Source: Candidatus Aphodenecus pullistercoris (GTDB lineage Bacteria; Spirochaetota; Spirochaetia; Sphaerochaetales; Sphaerochaetaceae). Taken from it: DNA of 44,275 nt. The notes below the pieces were generated by a model. That model did no database searches. It saw only the letters and a program-made list of their open reading frames with translations, and had not been told where the DNA came from. Numbering within the stretch: position 1 is the first letter of the stretch; each line of letters opens with the position of its first letter. The translations under genes and the position numbers were made by a program. This document shows positions 17,264 to 25,390 of the stretch, piece by piece. The stretch covers positions 1-44,275 of the forward strand of contig JADIMU010000028.1 in NCBI GenBank assembly GCA_017694495.1, read 5' to 3'.

Positions 17264-18343
17264 ATGGACAACTACGAAGCAGCAAAGTCGGTCATCGACC
17301 ACTTCAAGATTGATGGTCGTCTGGAGGCCATCAAGGTAAACACCCAGGGCCACATCAACTCGACCTTCGTCTCCACATTCGTGGACGAGGATGGCAGGAG
17401 GACGAAGTACACTCACCAGAAGATCAACCAGAACGTCTTCCGCAAGCCGAAGGAGGTCATGGAGAACATCCTGGCCGTGACCCGGCATATAGAGTCGAAG
17501 GTCGCCGACATGCCCGACAGGGACCGCCGTGTGCTCCATGTCGTATTCACGAAGGACCACCAGCCCTTCTTCATCGACGCCGACGGAGAGTACTGGAGGA
17601 CCTACGTCTTCATCGAGAATGTGAACACATACGACAAGATTCCTTCCGCCGACGCGGCACGCTCCCTCGGACGCGGCATCGGAAACTTCCAGCAGCAGCT
17701 GTCAGACTTCGACGGATCCAGACTGAACATAACGATTCCCCACTTCCATGACATGGGACTGCGCTACAGACAGCTTGACGAGGCCATCGCCGCCGACGTC
17801 AAGGGCAGGCTTGCCGGTGTGAAGGACGAGGTCGACTTCCTCATGGCAAACCGCGAGCGTGGCTGCCACATCTGGGACGACTTCGAGAGCGGAAAGCTGC
17901 CCAACCGCGTCACCCACAACGACACGAAGATGAACAACGTCCTCTTCGATCCCGAGACGGACGAGGCGGTATGCGTCATCGACCTGGATACGATCATGCC
18001 AGGCACCATACTCTTCGACACCGGCGACATGATCCGCACGGCATGCAACACTGGAGAGGAGGACGAGAAGGACCTCTCGAAGGTCTCCTTCGACGTCGAG
18101 ATGTACAAGGCCCTCACAGGAGGCTATCTCGAGAAGGCCGAATCCTTCCTCACCGAGACGGAGAAGGCCGGCATCAAGGAGTCCGGAAGGACAATCACAC
18201 AGATCATGGCGGTACGCTTCCTGACGGACTACCTGGCGGGAGACGTCTACTACAACATCGCCTACAGCGACCACAACCTCGTGAGGACACGCACCCAGCT
18301 GGCCCTCATGAAGAGCATGGACGCCCAGTGGGATGCCTTTTGA
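17264..18343 (+). CDS. Sugar kinase, NahK-like aminoglycoside-phosphotransferase fold
   Basis: The 359-residue protein-kinase-like small-molecule kinase matches the length and motifs of N-acetylhexosamine 1-kinase (NahK), which makes HexNAc-1-phosphate. It shows N-terminal NTQGHINSTF (nucleotide loop), the catalytic THNDTKMNNVLFD (His218-Asn-Asp220) and the metal-binding VIDLDT (Asp240, Asp242). Start MDNYEAAKS is used because AAGGAGCTCTC directly precedes it. The longer frame begins upstream of the promoter. It overlaps the following PfkB kinase by one base (TGATG). The exact substrate is inferred, not shown. Other phosphotransferase-family sugar kinases are possible. Confidence 0.75.
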   Translation: MDNYEAAKSVIDHFKIDGRLEAIKVNTQGHINSTFVSTFVDEDGRRTKYTHQKINQNVFRKPKEVMENILAVTRHIESKVADMPDRDRRVLHVVFTKDHQPFFIDADGEYWRTYVFIENVNTYDKIPSADAARSLGRGIGNFQQQLSDFDGSRLNITIPHFHDMGLRYRQLDEAIAADVKGRLAGVKDEVDFLMANRERGCHIWDDFESGKLPNRVTHNDTKMNNVLFDPETDEAVCVIDLDTIMPGTILFDTGDMIRTACNTGEEDEKDLSKVSFDVEMYKALTGGYLEKAESFLTETEKAGIKESGRTITQIMAVRFLTDYLAGDVYYNIAYSDHNLVRTRTQLALMKSMDAQWDAF

Positions 18344-19335
18344 TGAAGGTATACGGAATCGGCAATCCCCTGATCGACATCCTGGCCACCGTCGACGACA
18401 GTGGCCTGGAGGCATTGTCGCTCCACAAGGGAACCATGCATCTCATCGACCGCGCCCGTCATGCCAGGATCATCGACTACCTCAAAGGCCATGACCTGGT
18501 CTACTCGCCCGGCGGCAGCTGTCCCAACACCATGGTGACGCTGAGGATGATGGGTGTGGAGACGACGATAGCAGGAGGAGTCGGACAGGATGAGCTTGCC
18601 GACATCTACCGCGACAAGCTGCGCCAGGTCGGCGTCCATGACGAGCTCGTGACCTACGACGAGTCGACAGGCACCTCCATCATCCTCCTCACGGCGGACA
18701 AGGAGAGGACGATGAACACCTACCTTGGAGCCAACAGGTGCTTCAAGAAGGAGGATGTCGATCTGGACAGCCTCTCACAGGCCGGCCTCTTCTATTTCAC
18801 CGGCTACATGTGGGACACGGAAGCCCAGAAGGGTGCCGTGATGAAGGCTCTGGAGTATTGCAAAGGGCATGGCATCAAGGTCGCCTTCGATGTCGCCGAC
18901 CCCTTCGCCGTCGGCCGCTACAGGCAGAAGTTCCTCTCCCTGATAGAAGAGCATTGCGACATCGTCTTCGCGAACAGCGAGGAGGCGCGCTACCTCTTCG
19001 ACAACTACGACGCATACGAGTGCTGCCGCAGCATGGCCAAGCTCTGCCCTACCGCAATCGTGAAGAACGGAAAGAAGGGCTCATTCGTCGCCGACCATGG
19101 CCGGATAATGGAGATTCCGGTCCAGGGATCCTCGCATCCAGTCGACACGACAGGCGCCGGCGACACCTACGCCGCCGGCTTCCTCTACGGTGTGGCCATG
19201 GGTCTGGATGCCAGGACTTCCGGCGAGATCGCCAGCTGCCTGGCAGGTGAGATCATATCCTCGCTCGGCGCCCAGTTCTCGAAGGAGGACGCCGCAAGGG
19301 TCAGGGACCACATCGAGAAGACCTACCTGAAGTGA
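18343..19335 (+). CDS. PfkB-family carbohydrate/nucleoside kinase
   Basis: The 330-residue ribokinase-like enzyme phosphorylates a sugar or nucleoside with ATP. It shows the N-terminal GIGNPLIDILA, the glycine pair in PGGSCPNTM, and the C-terminal PfkB signature DTTGAGDTYAAGF with catalytic Asp274. The adenosine-kinase branch is the closest in appearance because of GNPLIDI and the SCPNTM loop, but specificity is not certain. Its ATG shares one base with the stop of the NahK-like kinase, so the pair is translationally coupled and probably works in one salvage pathway. Confidence 0.85.
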   Translation: MKVYGIGNPLIDILATVDDSGLEALSLHKGTMHLIDRARHARIIDYLKGHDLVYSPGGSCPNTMVTLRMMGVETTIAGGVGQDELADIYRDKLRQVGVHDELVTYDESTGTSIILLTADKERTMNTYLGANRCFKKEDVDLDSLSQAGLFYFTGYMWDTEAQKGAVMKALEYCKGHGIKVAFDVADPFAVGRYRQKFLSLIEEHCDIVFANSEEARYLFDNYDAYECCRSMAKLCPTAIVKNGKKGSFVADHGRIMEIPVQGSSHPVDTTGAGDTYAAGFLYGVAMGLDARTSGEIASCLAGEIISSLGAQFSKEDAARVRDHIEKTYLK

Positions 19336-19348
19336 GAGGCCCCTGGCA

Positions 19349-19657
19349 TCACAGCCAGGGCAGGAAAAACCAGCTTATGAAGAGCGGCGTGAGCGCAAGG
19401 ACCACCAGTGCCACGATGCAAAGTCCCAGGCAAAGGCCTATGATTCCCATGATGAAACCGGCCTTCGCCTCACTGTCTGTGTACCTCAGCCGCCCTCCAA
19501 GGACGATGGCTATGATGCCGAGCACGATGCCCACAAGGCGCGAGAATGACAACGACAGGATGATGGACAGAAGGCCGAGCACGAAGGGCGTCGTACCGGA
19601 GGGAGACTTCGGACCGTTCTGCGGTCCTGCAGTATAGTTTTCATAAAATTCAGACAT
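19349..19657 (-). CDS. Small membrane protein (DUF4190-like)
   Basis: The 102-residue protein has a short Pro/Gly-rich N-terminal segment and two or three membrane helices (about residues 25-50 and 65-98). The layout, with small hydrophobic VLGLLSIILSL and AGFIMGIIGLCLGL blocks, resembles DUF4190-type proteins of unknown role. GGAGG lies 7 bases before this ATG and 4 bases before an adjacent in-frame ATG, so the second is preferred. It is convergent with the PfkB gene, from which only 13 bases separate it. Confidence 0.7.
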   Translation of the reverse strand: MSEFYENYTAGPQNGPKSPSGTTPFVLGLLSIILSLSFSRLVGIVLGIIAIVLGGRLRYTDSEAKAGFIMGIIGLCLGLCIVALVVLALTPLFISWFFLPWL

Positions 19658-19690
19658 CATCTGTCCTCCACTACATTCATATTAACGCAG

Positions 19691-19714
19691 AAAGGACTCC
19701 CGAAGGAGCCCTTT
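19691..19714 (-). terminator. Hairpin terminator after rubrerythrin
   Basis: On the minus strand a roughly 10-bp stem with one mismatch is closed by a TTCG tetraloop and followed by a short T-rich run (TTTCTGCGTT). It lies just downstream of rbr. Confidence 0.7.
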
Positions 19715-19735
19715 CATGCGCTTGTTGGGCCAGTC

Positions 19736-20278
19736 TTAGTAGTTCTTGGCCTGAAGCTCGAAGTAGGCCTGGGGATGAGCGCATACGGGGCAGACCTCAG
19801 GAGCCTTCTTGCCGACGCAGATGTGTCCACAGTTGGAGCACTTCCAGACCATCTCGCCGTCGCGGGAGAAGACGAGGCCGTTCTCGACGTTGTTGAGAAG
19901 GGCGAGGTACCTCTGCTCGTGCTCGGCCTCGATCTTGGCGACACCCCTGAAGAGGGCTGCGATCTTCTTGAAGCCTTCCTCGTCGGCCTCCTTGGCGAAG
20001 GTGGCGTACATGTCGGTCCACTCGTAGTTCTCGCCCTCGGCGGCTGCCTTCAGGTTCTCGGCGGTGGTGCCGATCTCGCCATTCTCCTGGAGGAGCTTGA
20101 ACCACAGCTTGGCGTGCTCCTTCTCGTTGTTGGCGGTCTCCTCGAAGATGTTGGCGATCTGGACATAGCCCTCCTTCCTCGCCTTGGATGCGAAGTAGGT
20201 GTACTTGTTCCTGGCCTGGCTCTCACCTGCGAACGCGGTCTGCAGGTTCTTCTCCGTCTTGCTGCCTTTGAGTTCCAT
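19736..20278 (-). CDS. rbr: Rubrerythrin
   Basis: Non-haem diiron peroxidase that reduces hydrogen peroxide in anaerobes. The 180-residue protein has an N-terminal ferritin-like four-helix domain with [29 protein letters not shown] and [10 protein letters not shown] (diiron Glu and His ligands). A C-terminal rubredoxin domain follows, with CSNCGHIC and [13 protein letters not shown] (four Fe-binding Cys). It lies 11 bases after the Fur/PerR-type gene on the same strand, a common oxidative-stress pair that suggests peroxide-controlled expression. Confidence 0.96.
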   Translation of the reverse strand: MELKGSKTEKNLQTAFAGESQARNKYTYFASKARKEGYVQIANIFEETANNEKEHAKLWFKLLQENGEIGTTAENLKAAAEGENYEWTDMYATFAKEADEEGFKKIAALFRGVAKIEAEHEQRYLALLNNVENGLVFSRDGEMVWKCSNCGHICVGKKAPEVCPVCAHPQAYFELQAKNY

Positions 20279-20289
20279 TTCCTGTTCTC

Positions 20290-20715
20290 CTATCTTTCTT
20301 CAGCCGGTTGGTCCAGCTTTCTTGCACATTCACCGCACAGTCCCGTCAGGACGAGCTCCACATCCTCAACCTTGAATGGAGATGAGAATGAGAAGTCGGA
20401 ATCCTTGCCAAGGCTGTACGCATCAACCATTCTACCACAGTTTCTGCACTTTGCGTGGAAGTGTGGAGACAGGTTGAAGTCGTAGCGGTCAGGCTCCGTC
20501 CCAGGCATCGGCACCTTCCTTATCTGGCCCATGGAGGCCAGGAGGGCGAGGTTGCGGTAGACGGTCGCCTTGCTGATCCTGCGGTCGCGGAGGATGACAT
20601 TCTCATAGACCTCTTCCGCAGTTGGATGACTGGCAAGCGACCTGACAGTCTCGAGCACGAGATTGCGCTGCATCGTGTTTCTGGTATTTGCCAATCGTTC
20701 CTTATCAGTAATCAT
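20290..20715 (-). CDS. Fur-family regulator, probably PerR-like
   Basis: The 141-residue metal-dependent repressor has a winged helix ([30 protein letters not shown]) and a metal domain with [10 protein letters not shown] and [11 protein letters not shown] (two Cys pairs for structural zinc). Its position 11 bases before rubrerythrin points to a peroxide sensor (PerR) rather than an iron regulator. ATG 20715 is preferred. A TTG 39 bases upstream would extend the protein but falls on TTGACT, which looks like a -35 box. No clear Shine-Dalgarno precedes either start. Confidence 0.85.
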   Translation of the reverse strand: MITDKERLANTRNTMQRNLVLETVRSLASHPTAEEVYENVILRDRRISKATVYRNLALLASMGQIRKVPMPGTEPDRYDFNLSPHFHAKCRNCGRMVDAYSLGKDSDFSFSSPFKVEDVELVLTGLCGECARKLDQPAEER

Positions 20716-20756
20716 TCTTAATTGGAGCTTATCTTCTACCTTTGAAATAGTCAATA

Positions 20757-20795
20757 CGAAAACAGGCAGGATGGGCCAGATGCCTTCCTGCCTGT
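20757..20795 (-). terminator. Terminator of the rpmH-rnpA-yidC-khpB transcript
   Basis: On the minus strand a 10-bp perfect stem, ACAGGCAGGA/TCCTGCCTGT, with a 14-base loop is followed by TTTT. It lies directly after khpB and before the perR-like gene. Confidence 0.85.
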
Positions 20796-20817
20796 CGATT
20801 CGGAGTCTTGAATGCGG

Positions 20818-21501
20818 CTACCTCTCGGTCGGTATGATCCTCACCTGCTTGTAGAGGCCTTCGCCCTCGCTCTTTGTCTCCACACCTTCGAAGTCGTTCA
20901 GTGCCGTGTGGATCAGCCTCCTCTCGAAGGGATTCATCGGAGGCATGAGGCGACTGCGGTGACTGCGGCGGACGATCTCGGCCGCCTTGAAGGCCTGGCG
21001 CACGATGGCCTCCTCATGGCGCATCCTGTAGTTCTCGCTGTCGACGATGATCTTGTAGTCCTTGTCGAGGTTGCCGGCATAGACGTTGGCCACCATCTGG
21101 ATGGCATCGAGATTGCGCCCCTTGCGGCCGATCAGGATCGAGGACGAAGAGGAGACGATGTCGATTCCAATCTTGCTGTCGCGGCGGAAGTTTATGTTCG
21201 CCTTGCCCTCGTAGCCCATCTTGGCGATCAGAGTCTCGAGGAAGGCGAGTATCTTCCTCTCATCCTCGCTCTGGGCCTCGAGGACCTGGCCGGGAACCAT
21301 GTAGTCGCCCTCGTCCTGGTCCTCAGGCAGCTCCTCCTCGTCGGGAACGTGGACGCGGATCGTCACGCTCCCCTTCTTGAAGAGCCCCTTCTTCTGGCTG
21401 GAGACGATCTCGACATCGAAGTCCTCCCTCTCCAGTCCGAGTTCATCTATGGCCTTGTCGATGGCCTCCTGTTCTGTCCTTCCTTCAAATTCCTTGTACA
21501 T
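20818..21501 (-). CDS. khpB: RNA-binding protein KhpB (Jag)
   Basis: The 227-residue RNA-binding protein is linked in other bacteria to cell-envelope and division control. Domains in order are Jag-N (residues 1-50, with GLEREDFDVEIVSSQKKGLF), an acidic linker (53-65), a type II KH domain with SSILIGRKGRNLDAIQ, and a C-terminal R3H-type domain (EAIVRQAFKAAEIVRRSHRS and MNPFERRLIHTAL). It starts 3 bases after yidC, the usual neighbour in origin regions. Confidence 0.93.
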   Translation of the reverse strand: MYKEFEGRTEQEAIDKAIDELGLEREDFDVEIVSSQKKGLFKKGSVTIRVHVPDEEELPEDQDEGDYMVPGQVLEAQSEDERKILAFLETLIAKMGYEGKANINFRRDSKIGIDIVSSSSSILIGRKGRNLDAIQMVANVYAGNLDKDYKIIVDSENYRMRHEEAIVRQAFKAAEIVRRSHRSRLMPPMNPFERRLIHTALNDFEGVETKSEGEGLYKQVRIIPTER

Positions 21502-21504
21502 TTC

Positions 21505-23277
21505 TCACTTCCTTTTCTTTGTCGGCTTGTACTTGTTGATCTTGGCCTCTTCACGCTCCTGGATCTCCTGTGCGTACTTCTTCGTCTTCTTCTTGTTGAC
21601 GTACATCTGCTGCAGGATCGAGATGAAGTTCATGACGGTCCAGTAGAGGATCAGGCCGGAAGGCGCATTGTAGAGGATGAAGAAGAAGATGATCGGCATG
21701 CCGTAGGTCATGAACTTCATCATGCCCTGCTGACCGGTCTGCTGTGTGCTGGTCGCCTGCGTCACCTTCATCGAATAGATCATCGAAGCCGTATAGATGA
21801 TCGGCAGCACATGGATGCCATTGCCGAGGAAGGGGATGTTGAAGGGCAGAGTGAAGACCGTGTCGGGAACCGAGAGGTCGGGAATCCAGCCGGGGATGAA
21901 CATGGCGCCACGCAGCTCATAGTGGGTGCTCAGCAGGCCGTAGAGGGCGATGAAGATCGGGAACTGTATCAGCATCGGCAGACAGGAACCCATGGGGCTG
22001 ATGCCCTCGTCCTTGTAGAGCTTGGCCATGGCGGCGTTCAGCGTCTGGGGATCGTCCTTGTACTTCGTCTGGAGCTCCTGGACCTTCGGTGCCAGGGCCG
22101 ACATCTTCGCAGTCGAATCCATACCCTTCTTCGAGATGGGCTGGATCAGCAGCTTGACCAGAATGGTCAGGAGGATGATGGCGACACCGTAGTTCGGAAT
22201 CAGGCGGTAGAAGAACTGGAGGACCCACCTCAGCAGTGTCTGGAGCCAGCCGAGCCATGACGATGAGTCGAGGACCTCGTCGAGCATCAGGCCACCAAGA
22301 CCGAAGACGTTGTTGTTCTGCACGTCGTACAAGTCGAGGAAGGTCGCAAGCTTGGGACCTGTGTAGTAGCGGTAGACGTCGCTGAACGATGTCCCGCTGA
22401 TACCGGTTCTGGTGAAATAGAAGCTGTTTACCTGGCTGATCAGGCTATCACCAGTGGTCTGGCGGAAGCTCGTCTCATAGCTTGTGGCCTGGTCTGGCAC
22501 GCCGATGACGGTGAAGTACTTGCCGTTTGTGGCGGCCCAGCCGACCTGCTCGTCATCGACGACGGACAGTCCGTTGTCGAATGATGTGACGTTGTGCGTG
22601 TTGTTGTCGTCCACCTCCCGGTACATCGCCCTCCTGTACTCGCCGTAGCTGTTGTCGAGCTGCTGGAACCAGGGTCCGACCTGCGGGTCGTAGCCGAGCG
22701 TATAGCTGTCGATGGGAATGGGATTGCCGTCCAGGCTCTCCATTGCGACGTTGACGCTGAAGAGGTACTCCTCAGCCTTCGGTATGGCGAAGCGCTTCTG
22801 TATCTGGAAGAGGCTGCCATCAGACTCGAAGTCGCGGGTGAAGACGACGCTCACGACCTCGTCATCCGAATCGTCGATGGCATAGTCGAATACTGCGTCC
22901 ACAGGATCCGAGAAGCTTTCATCCGTGTAGAGGAGGAAGGCGTTCCTTCCGCTGGAATCCTTGACGAGGAGCTCTACAGGCTCTCCGGTCGTGCTCTCCC
23001 TATGGTTGAGCAGCCTGATCGACTCGACGGATGCGCCAGCCGGGTCGAAGGTCATCTCGAAGGCTTGTGTCGTTACTGTGAAGGGCTGGCTGTCGCCCTC
23101 CTCTCCCACGGCTGTGATCACAGCGCCGCCCGAAGGCATGGAGGCGGGATCTACCGTCTGTGTCGTCTGTGTGCCCGCATCCACATACTCAGGTGGGAAG
23201 AAGACCATGTTTATGGTCATTCCCACTGTGATGACGATGACGGACAGAACGATTGCGATGATTGTGTTCCTATCCAC
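21505..23277 (-). CDS. yidC: Membrane protein insertase YidC
   Basis: Inserts and folds inner-membrane proteins, alone or with Sec. The 590-residue protein has the Gram-negative layout: an N-terminal membrane anchor (residues 5-27), a large periplasmic domain (about 40-350), and a conserved C-terminal five-helix core with LAPKVQELQTKYKDDPQ, GSCLPMLIQFPIFIALYG and YNAPSGLILYWTVMN, followed by a Lys-rich tail. Translation begins at GTG, with AGGAG five bases upstream. The yidD gene often found between rnpA and yidC is absent: the 73-base gap holds no reading frame. Confidence 0.95.
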   Translation of the reverse strand: MDRNTIIAIVLSVIVITVGMTINMVFFPPEYVDAGTQTTQTVDPASMPSGGAVITAVGEEGDSQPFTVTTQAFEMTFDPAGASVESIRLLNHRESTTGEPVELLVKDSSGRNAFLLYTDESFSDPVDAVFDYAIDDSDDEVVSVVFTRDFESDGSLFQIQKRFAIPKAEEYLFSVNVAMESLDGNPIPIDSYTLGYDPQVGPWFQQLDNSYGEYRRAMYREVDDNNTHNVTSFDNGLSVVDDEQVGWAATNGKYFTVIGVPDQATSYETSFRQTTGDSLISQVNSFYFTRTGISGTSFSDVYRYYTGPKLATFLDLYDVQNNNVFGLGGLMLDEVLDSSSWLGWLQTLLRWVLQFFYRLIPNYGVAIILLTILVKLLIQPISKKGMDSTAKMSALAPKVQELQTKYKDDPQTLNAAMAKLYKDEGISPMGSCLPMLIQFPIFIALYGLLSTHYELRGAMFIPGWIPDLSVPDTVFTLPFNIPFLGNGIHVLPIIYTASMIYSMKVTQATSTQQTGQQGMMKFMTYGMPIIFFFILYNAPSGLILYWTVMNFISILQQMYVNKKKTKKYAQEIQEREEAKINKYKPTKKRK

Positions 23278-23350
23278 AATGACTCCTTTTTACCACAAGG
23301 CGGAAACGGAAAGGCGAATAGGAAAGGCTCTGCTCAAAGAGGAAAGGGAA

Positions 23351-23713
23351 CTATTTCCCCGCCACCCTGTCCAACAGGGACAAGAAGTCGGACTCAAGCA
23401 AGGAATGGGAGGAAAGCTTTCCGGGGAAAACCACCAGGGCGAAATCGTGGCCAATGGCCGAATGTTCCGATTGGGGCATGAGTCTGCCATCGTACAGCCT
23501 GAAGATCTCCTTCATCTGCCTCCTGATGCGGTTGCGCTCGACGGAATTGCCGAACTTGCGCGCAGGAATGACGATGAAACGGTCATATCCCAGGCTGTTG
23601 GCGATGACTGACAATCGCATTCCCTTGCAGGAAAAACGTCTTCCCTGCTTGAAAATGCGATCTATGTCATGCTTTTTTCTGATTATTACCTGCTTAGTAA
23701 GGCTTCTTCTCAT
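23351..23713 (-). CDS. rnpA: Ribonuclease P protein component
   Basis: The 120-residue basic protein helps RNase P RNA bind precursor tRNA. It shows the family signature [17 protein letters not shown] and the N-terminal [22 protein letters not shown] 23713 is chosen because the longer frame reads back deep into rpmH. With this start the first 20 bases still overlap the rpmH end, so the two are probably coupled. The order rpmH-rnpA-yidC matches most bacterial origins. Confidence 0.92.
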   Translation of the reverse strand: MRRSLTKQVIIRKKHDIDRIFKQGRRFSCKGMRLSVIANSLGYDRFIVIPARKFGNSVERNRIRRQMKEIFRLYDGRLMPQSEHSAIGHDFALVVFPGKLSSHSLLESDFLSLLDRVAGK

Positions 23714-23861
23714 CAGAAACGGTGAGAGAGTGCCTGCCCTTCGCCCTGCGGCGGGCCAGGACGAGGCGTCCACCCTTGGTTGCCATGCGAGCCCTGAACC
23801 CGAAGGTCCTGGTCCTCTTCGTCTTGCTGGGCTGATAAGTCCTTTTACCCTTGTAGCTCAT
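23694..23861 (-). CDS. rpmH: 50S ribosomal protein bL34
   Basis: The 55-residue strongly basic protein reads [20 protein letters not shown], then [22 protein letters not shown], the bL34 signature. The C-terminus ([11 protein letters not shown]) is about 8 residues longer than the usual 44-47. The extension is exactly the part that overlaps the rnpA start. GGAG lies 9 bases before the ATG. A promoter and a leader hairpin are upstream. Confidence 0.95.
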   Translation of the reverse strand: MSYKGKRTYQPSKTKRTRTFGFRARMATKGGRLVLARRRAKGRHSLTVSDEKKPY

Positions 23862-23895
23862 GTTCTATCTCCAATAACTTAGATATCAATTGGTC

Positions 23896-23911
23896 CGGAC
23901 GAAAGCGTCCG
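23896..23911 (-). promoter_or_regulatory. Hairpin in the rpmH leader
   Basis: CGGACG and CGTCCG form a 6-bp stem around a 4-base loop in the predicted 5' leader of rpmH, between the promoter and the start codon. No T-tract follows, so it is not a terminator. It could stabilise the leader or serve as a regulatory site. Confidence 0.45.
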
Positions 23912-23918
23912 AATTGCA

Positions 23919-23947
23919 ACTCTATAAAAGAAAAGGAAAACAGTCAA
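23919..23947 (-). promoter_or_regulatory. Promoter of rpmH-rnpA-yidC-khpB
   Basis: On the minus strand, TTGACT (23947-23942), a 17-base pyrimidine-rich spacer and TAGAGT (23924-23919). It would give a leader of about 50 bases. Confidence 0.65.
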
Positions 23948-24011
23948 TATTCCCCAAGCGTGTGACCTCAAATGACGCCAAAAATACAAAATGTTGAACC
24001 ACAAGGAATTG

Positions 24012-24314
24012 TCAACAGAAGACCTTGACTGTGCGTATGTCGAACTCCGGATGCAGCTCCTTCAGTCTGGCAACAATCTCCCTCTGATGGAGCTTGAGGA
24101 AGCTTGCGTAGGCGGGATGGGCGCAGCGTACAAGCATGCTGTGCTCGTCTATCGACTCGAGGAAGGTCGTGTCCTTGAGCTCGGGACCGACGATGTAGGC
24201 CCAGTGCTTTACGACAGGCACCTTGCCTCCGATCAGGCTGCTCATCTGGTCCTCGATCTCATCGAGGCAGTCCTTCAGCCTCACTTCCTCCCAGTCCTTG
24301 CGCCGCTTCAGCAT
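24012..24314 (-). CDS. DUF721 (DciA-like) protein
   Basis: The 100-residue protein shows the DUF721 pattern: WAYIVGPELKDTTFLESID, then LVRCAHPAYASFLKLHQREIV and LKELHPEFDIRTVKVF. DciA proteins of this family load the replicative helicase in many bacteria that lack DnaC, and a position next to recF and dnaN is typical. It overlaps the end of recF by 7 bases. The DciA role is inferred from the family and context. Confidence 0.85.
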   Translation of the reverse strand: MLKRRKDWEEVRLKDCLDEIEDQMSSLIGGKVPVVKHWAYIVGPELKDTTFLESIDEHSMLVRCAHPAYASFLKLHQREIVARLKELHPEFDIRTVKVFC

Positions 24315-25390
24315 TTCTCCGTCCTCCCGCCGCTGACAGTGTACTTCAGCGTCGATTCCTTGATCCTCGAAAAGTACTTCTCTTCGGGAAGGAAGGTGAA
24401 GAAGGCCTGGCTGTAATGGTCCAGAAGCTGGAGGAAGGCTCCCCTTTTCGCACTGTCAAGCTCAAGGAGTACATCATCCACAAGAAGTATGGGCTCCTTT
24501 CCACTCATACGGCTGAAGAAGCGGGCCTCGGCCAGACGGAAGAGGATCGATGCGAGCCTTATCTGCCCAGTCGATCCGGACTGGCTGAAAGGTCCGTTCT
24601 CGTCGTATACGAGGAAGCGGTCCCTGTGTATGCCGGAGCTGGTCGTCATCAGTCTGAGGTCACGGTCCCTGGTGGATTCGAGGTAGCTTGTGACCTCATC
24701 CTCGCTCCTGAGCTCCTTCCAGGAAGGCTGGTAGCGGATGACGAGCTCTGTATCCGTACCGGAAATCTGTCTGTAGAGGACAGGAAAGATCTCATTGAAC
24801 TCGGCGACTCCCTTCTCCCTTTCACGGAGGACTTCCAGTCCGTACTTGGCAAGACGCCCGTCATAGAGTCCCATCAGAGACTTCTGGTCACCTTTTATCG
24901 CAGCGTTGCGCTGGGCGAGGATCGTCTTGTAGCGGCGCAGCGAATCGAGATATGAGGGATTGTACAGACTGAAGGTCTGGTCGAAGAAGCGGCGGCGGAA
25001 CTCGGGCTCCCCTTTGACGAAGTTGATGTCCTCGTGGCTGAAGACGATGACCGGAAATGTGTAGATGAGCTCCTTGCGGTCCTTCACGTCCTTGCCATCG
25101 AGGATTATGCGCCTCTTGCCATCCTGGTTTATGTACTCGATCCTGCGCTGCTGGCCATCATCGTCCACAGCTGTGCCGACGATGTGCATCCTCTCCTGAT
25201 TGAAGGTGATCGCCTCCCTAACATTGGCGGTACGGAATGAAGAACCGTATGAGAGCAGATAGACGGACTCGAGGATGTTGGTCTTTCCCTGACCGTTGAC
25301 ACCCTCGAGGATGATGTTCTCCGCATCCGTGTCTATGCTGCTGTTGGCGAGGTTGCGGAAGTTGAAGTACTTGAGGTTCTTGAATCGCAT
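24308..25390 (-). CDS. recF: DNA replication and repair protein RecF
   Basis: ABC-type ATPase that helps load RecA at gaps and stalled forks. The 360-residue protein shows Walker A EGVNGQGKTNILE (about 31-43), a signature region SQSGSTGQIRLASILFRLAEA, and Walker B EPILLVDDVLLELD. ATG 25390 shares its first base with the dnaN stop (TGATG), so it is translationally coupled to dnaN. The longer frame is a shadow inside dnaN. Confidence 0.95.
   Translation of the reverse strand: MRFKNLKYFNFRNLANSSIDTDAENIILEGVNGQGKTNILESVYLLSYGSSFRTANVREAITFNQERMHIVGTAVDDDGQQRRIEYINQDGKRRIILDGKDVKDRKELIYTFPVIVFSHEDINFVKGEPEFRRRFFDQTFSLYNPSYLDSLRRYKTILAQRNAAIKGDQKSLMGLYDGRLAKYGLEVLREREKGVAEFNEIFPVLYRQISGTDTELVIRYQPSWKELRSEDEVTSYLESTRDRDLRLMTTSSGIHRDRFLVYDENGPFSQSGSTGQIRLASILFRLAEARFFSRMSGKEPILLVDDVLLELDSAKRGAFLQLLDHYSQAFFTFLPEEKYFSRIKESTLKYTVSGGRTEKC

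Noticed and set aside
20812-22260. 482-codon plus-strand frame over khpB and yidC
   Set aside because: Crosses two well-supported genes on the opposite strand and has no family resemblance.
23278-23350. Possible yidD between rnpA and yidC
   Set aside because: Only 73 bases, with no frame of suitable length or Cys-rich motif.
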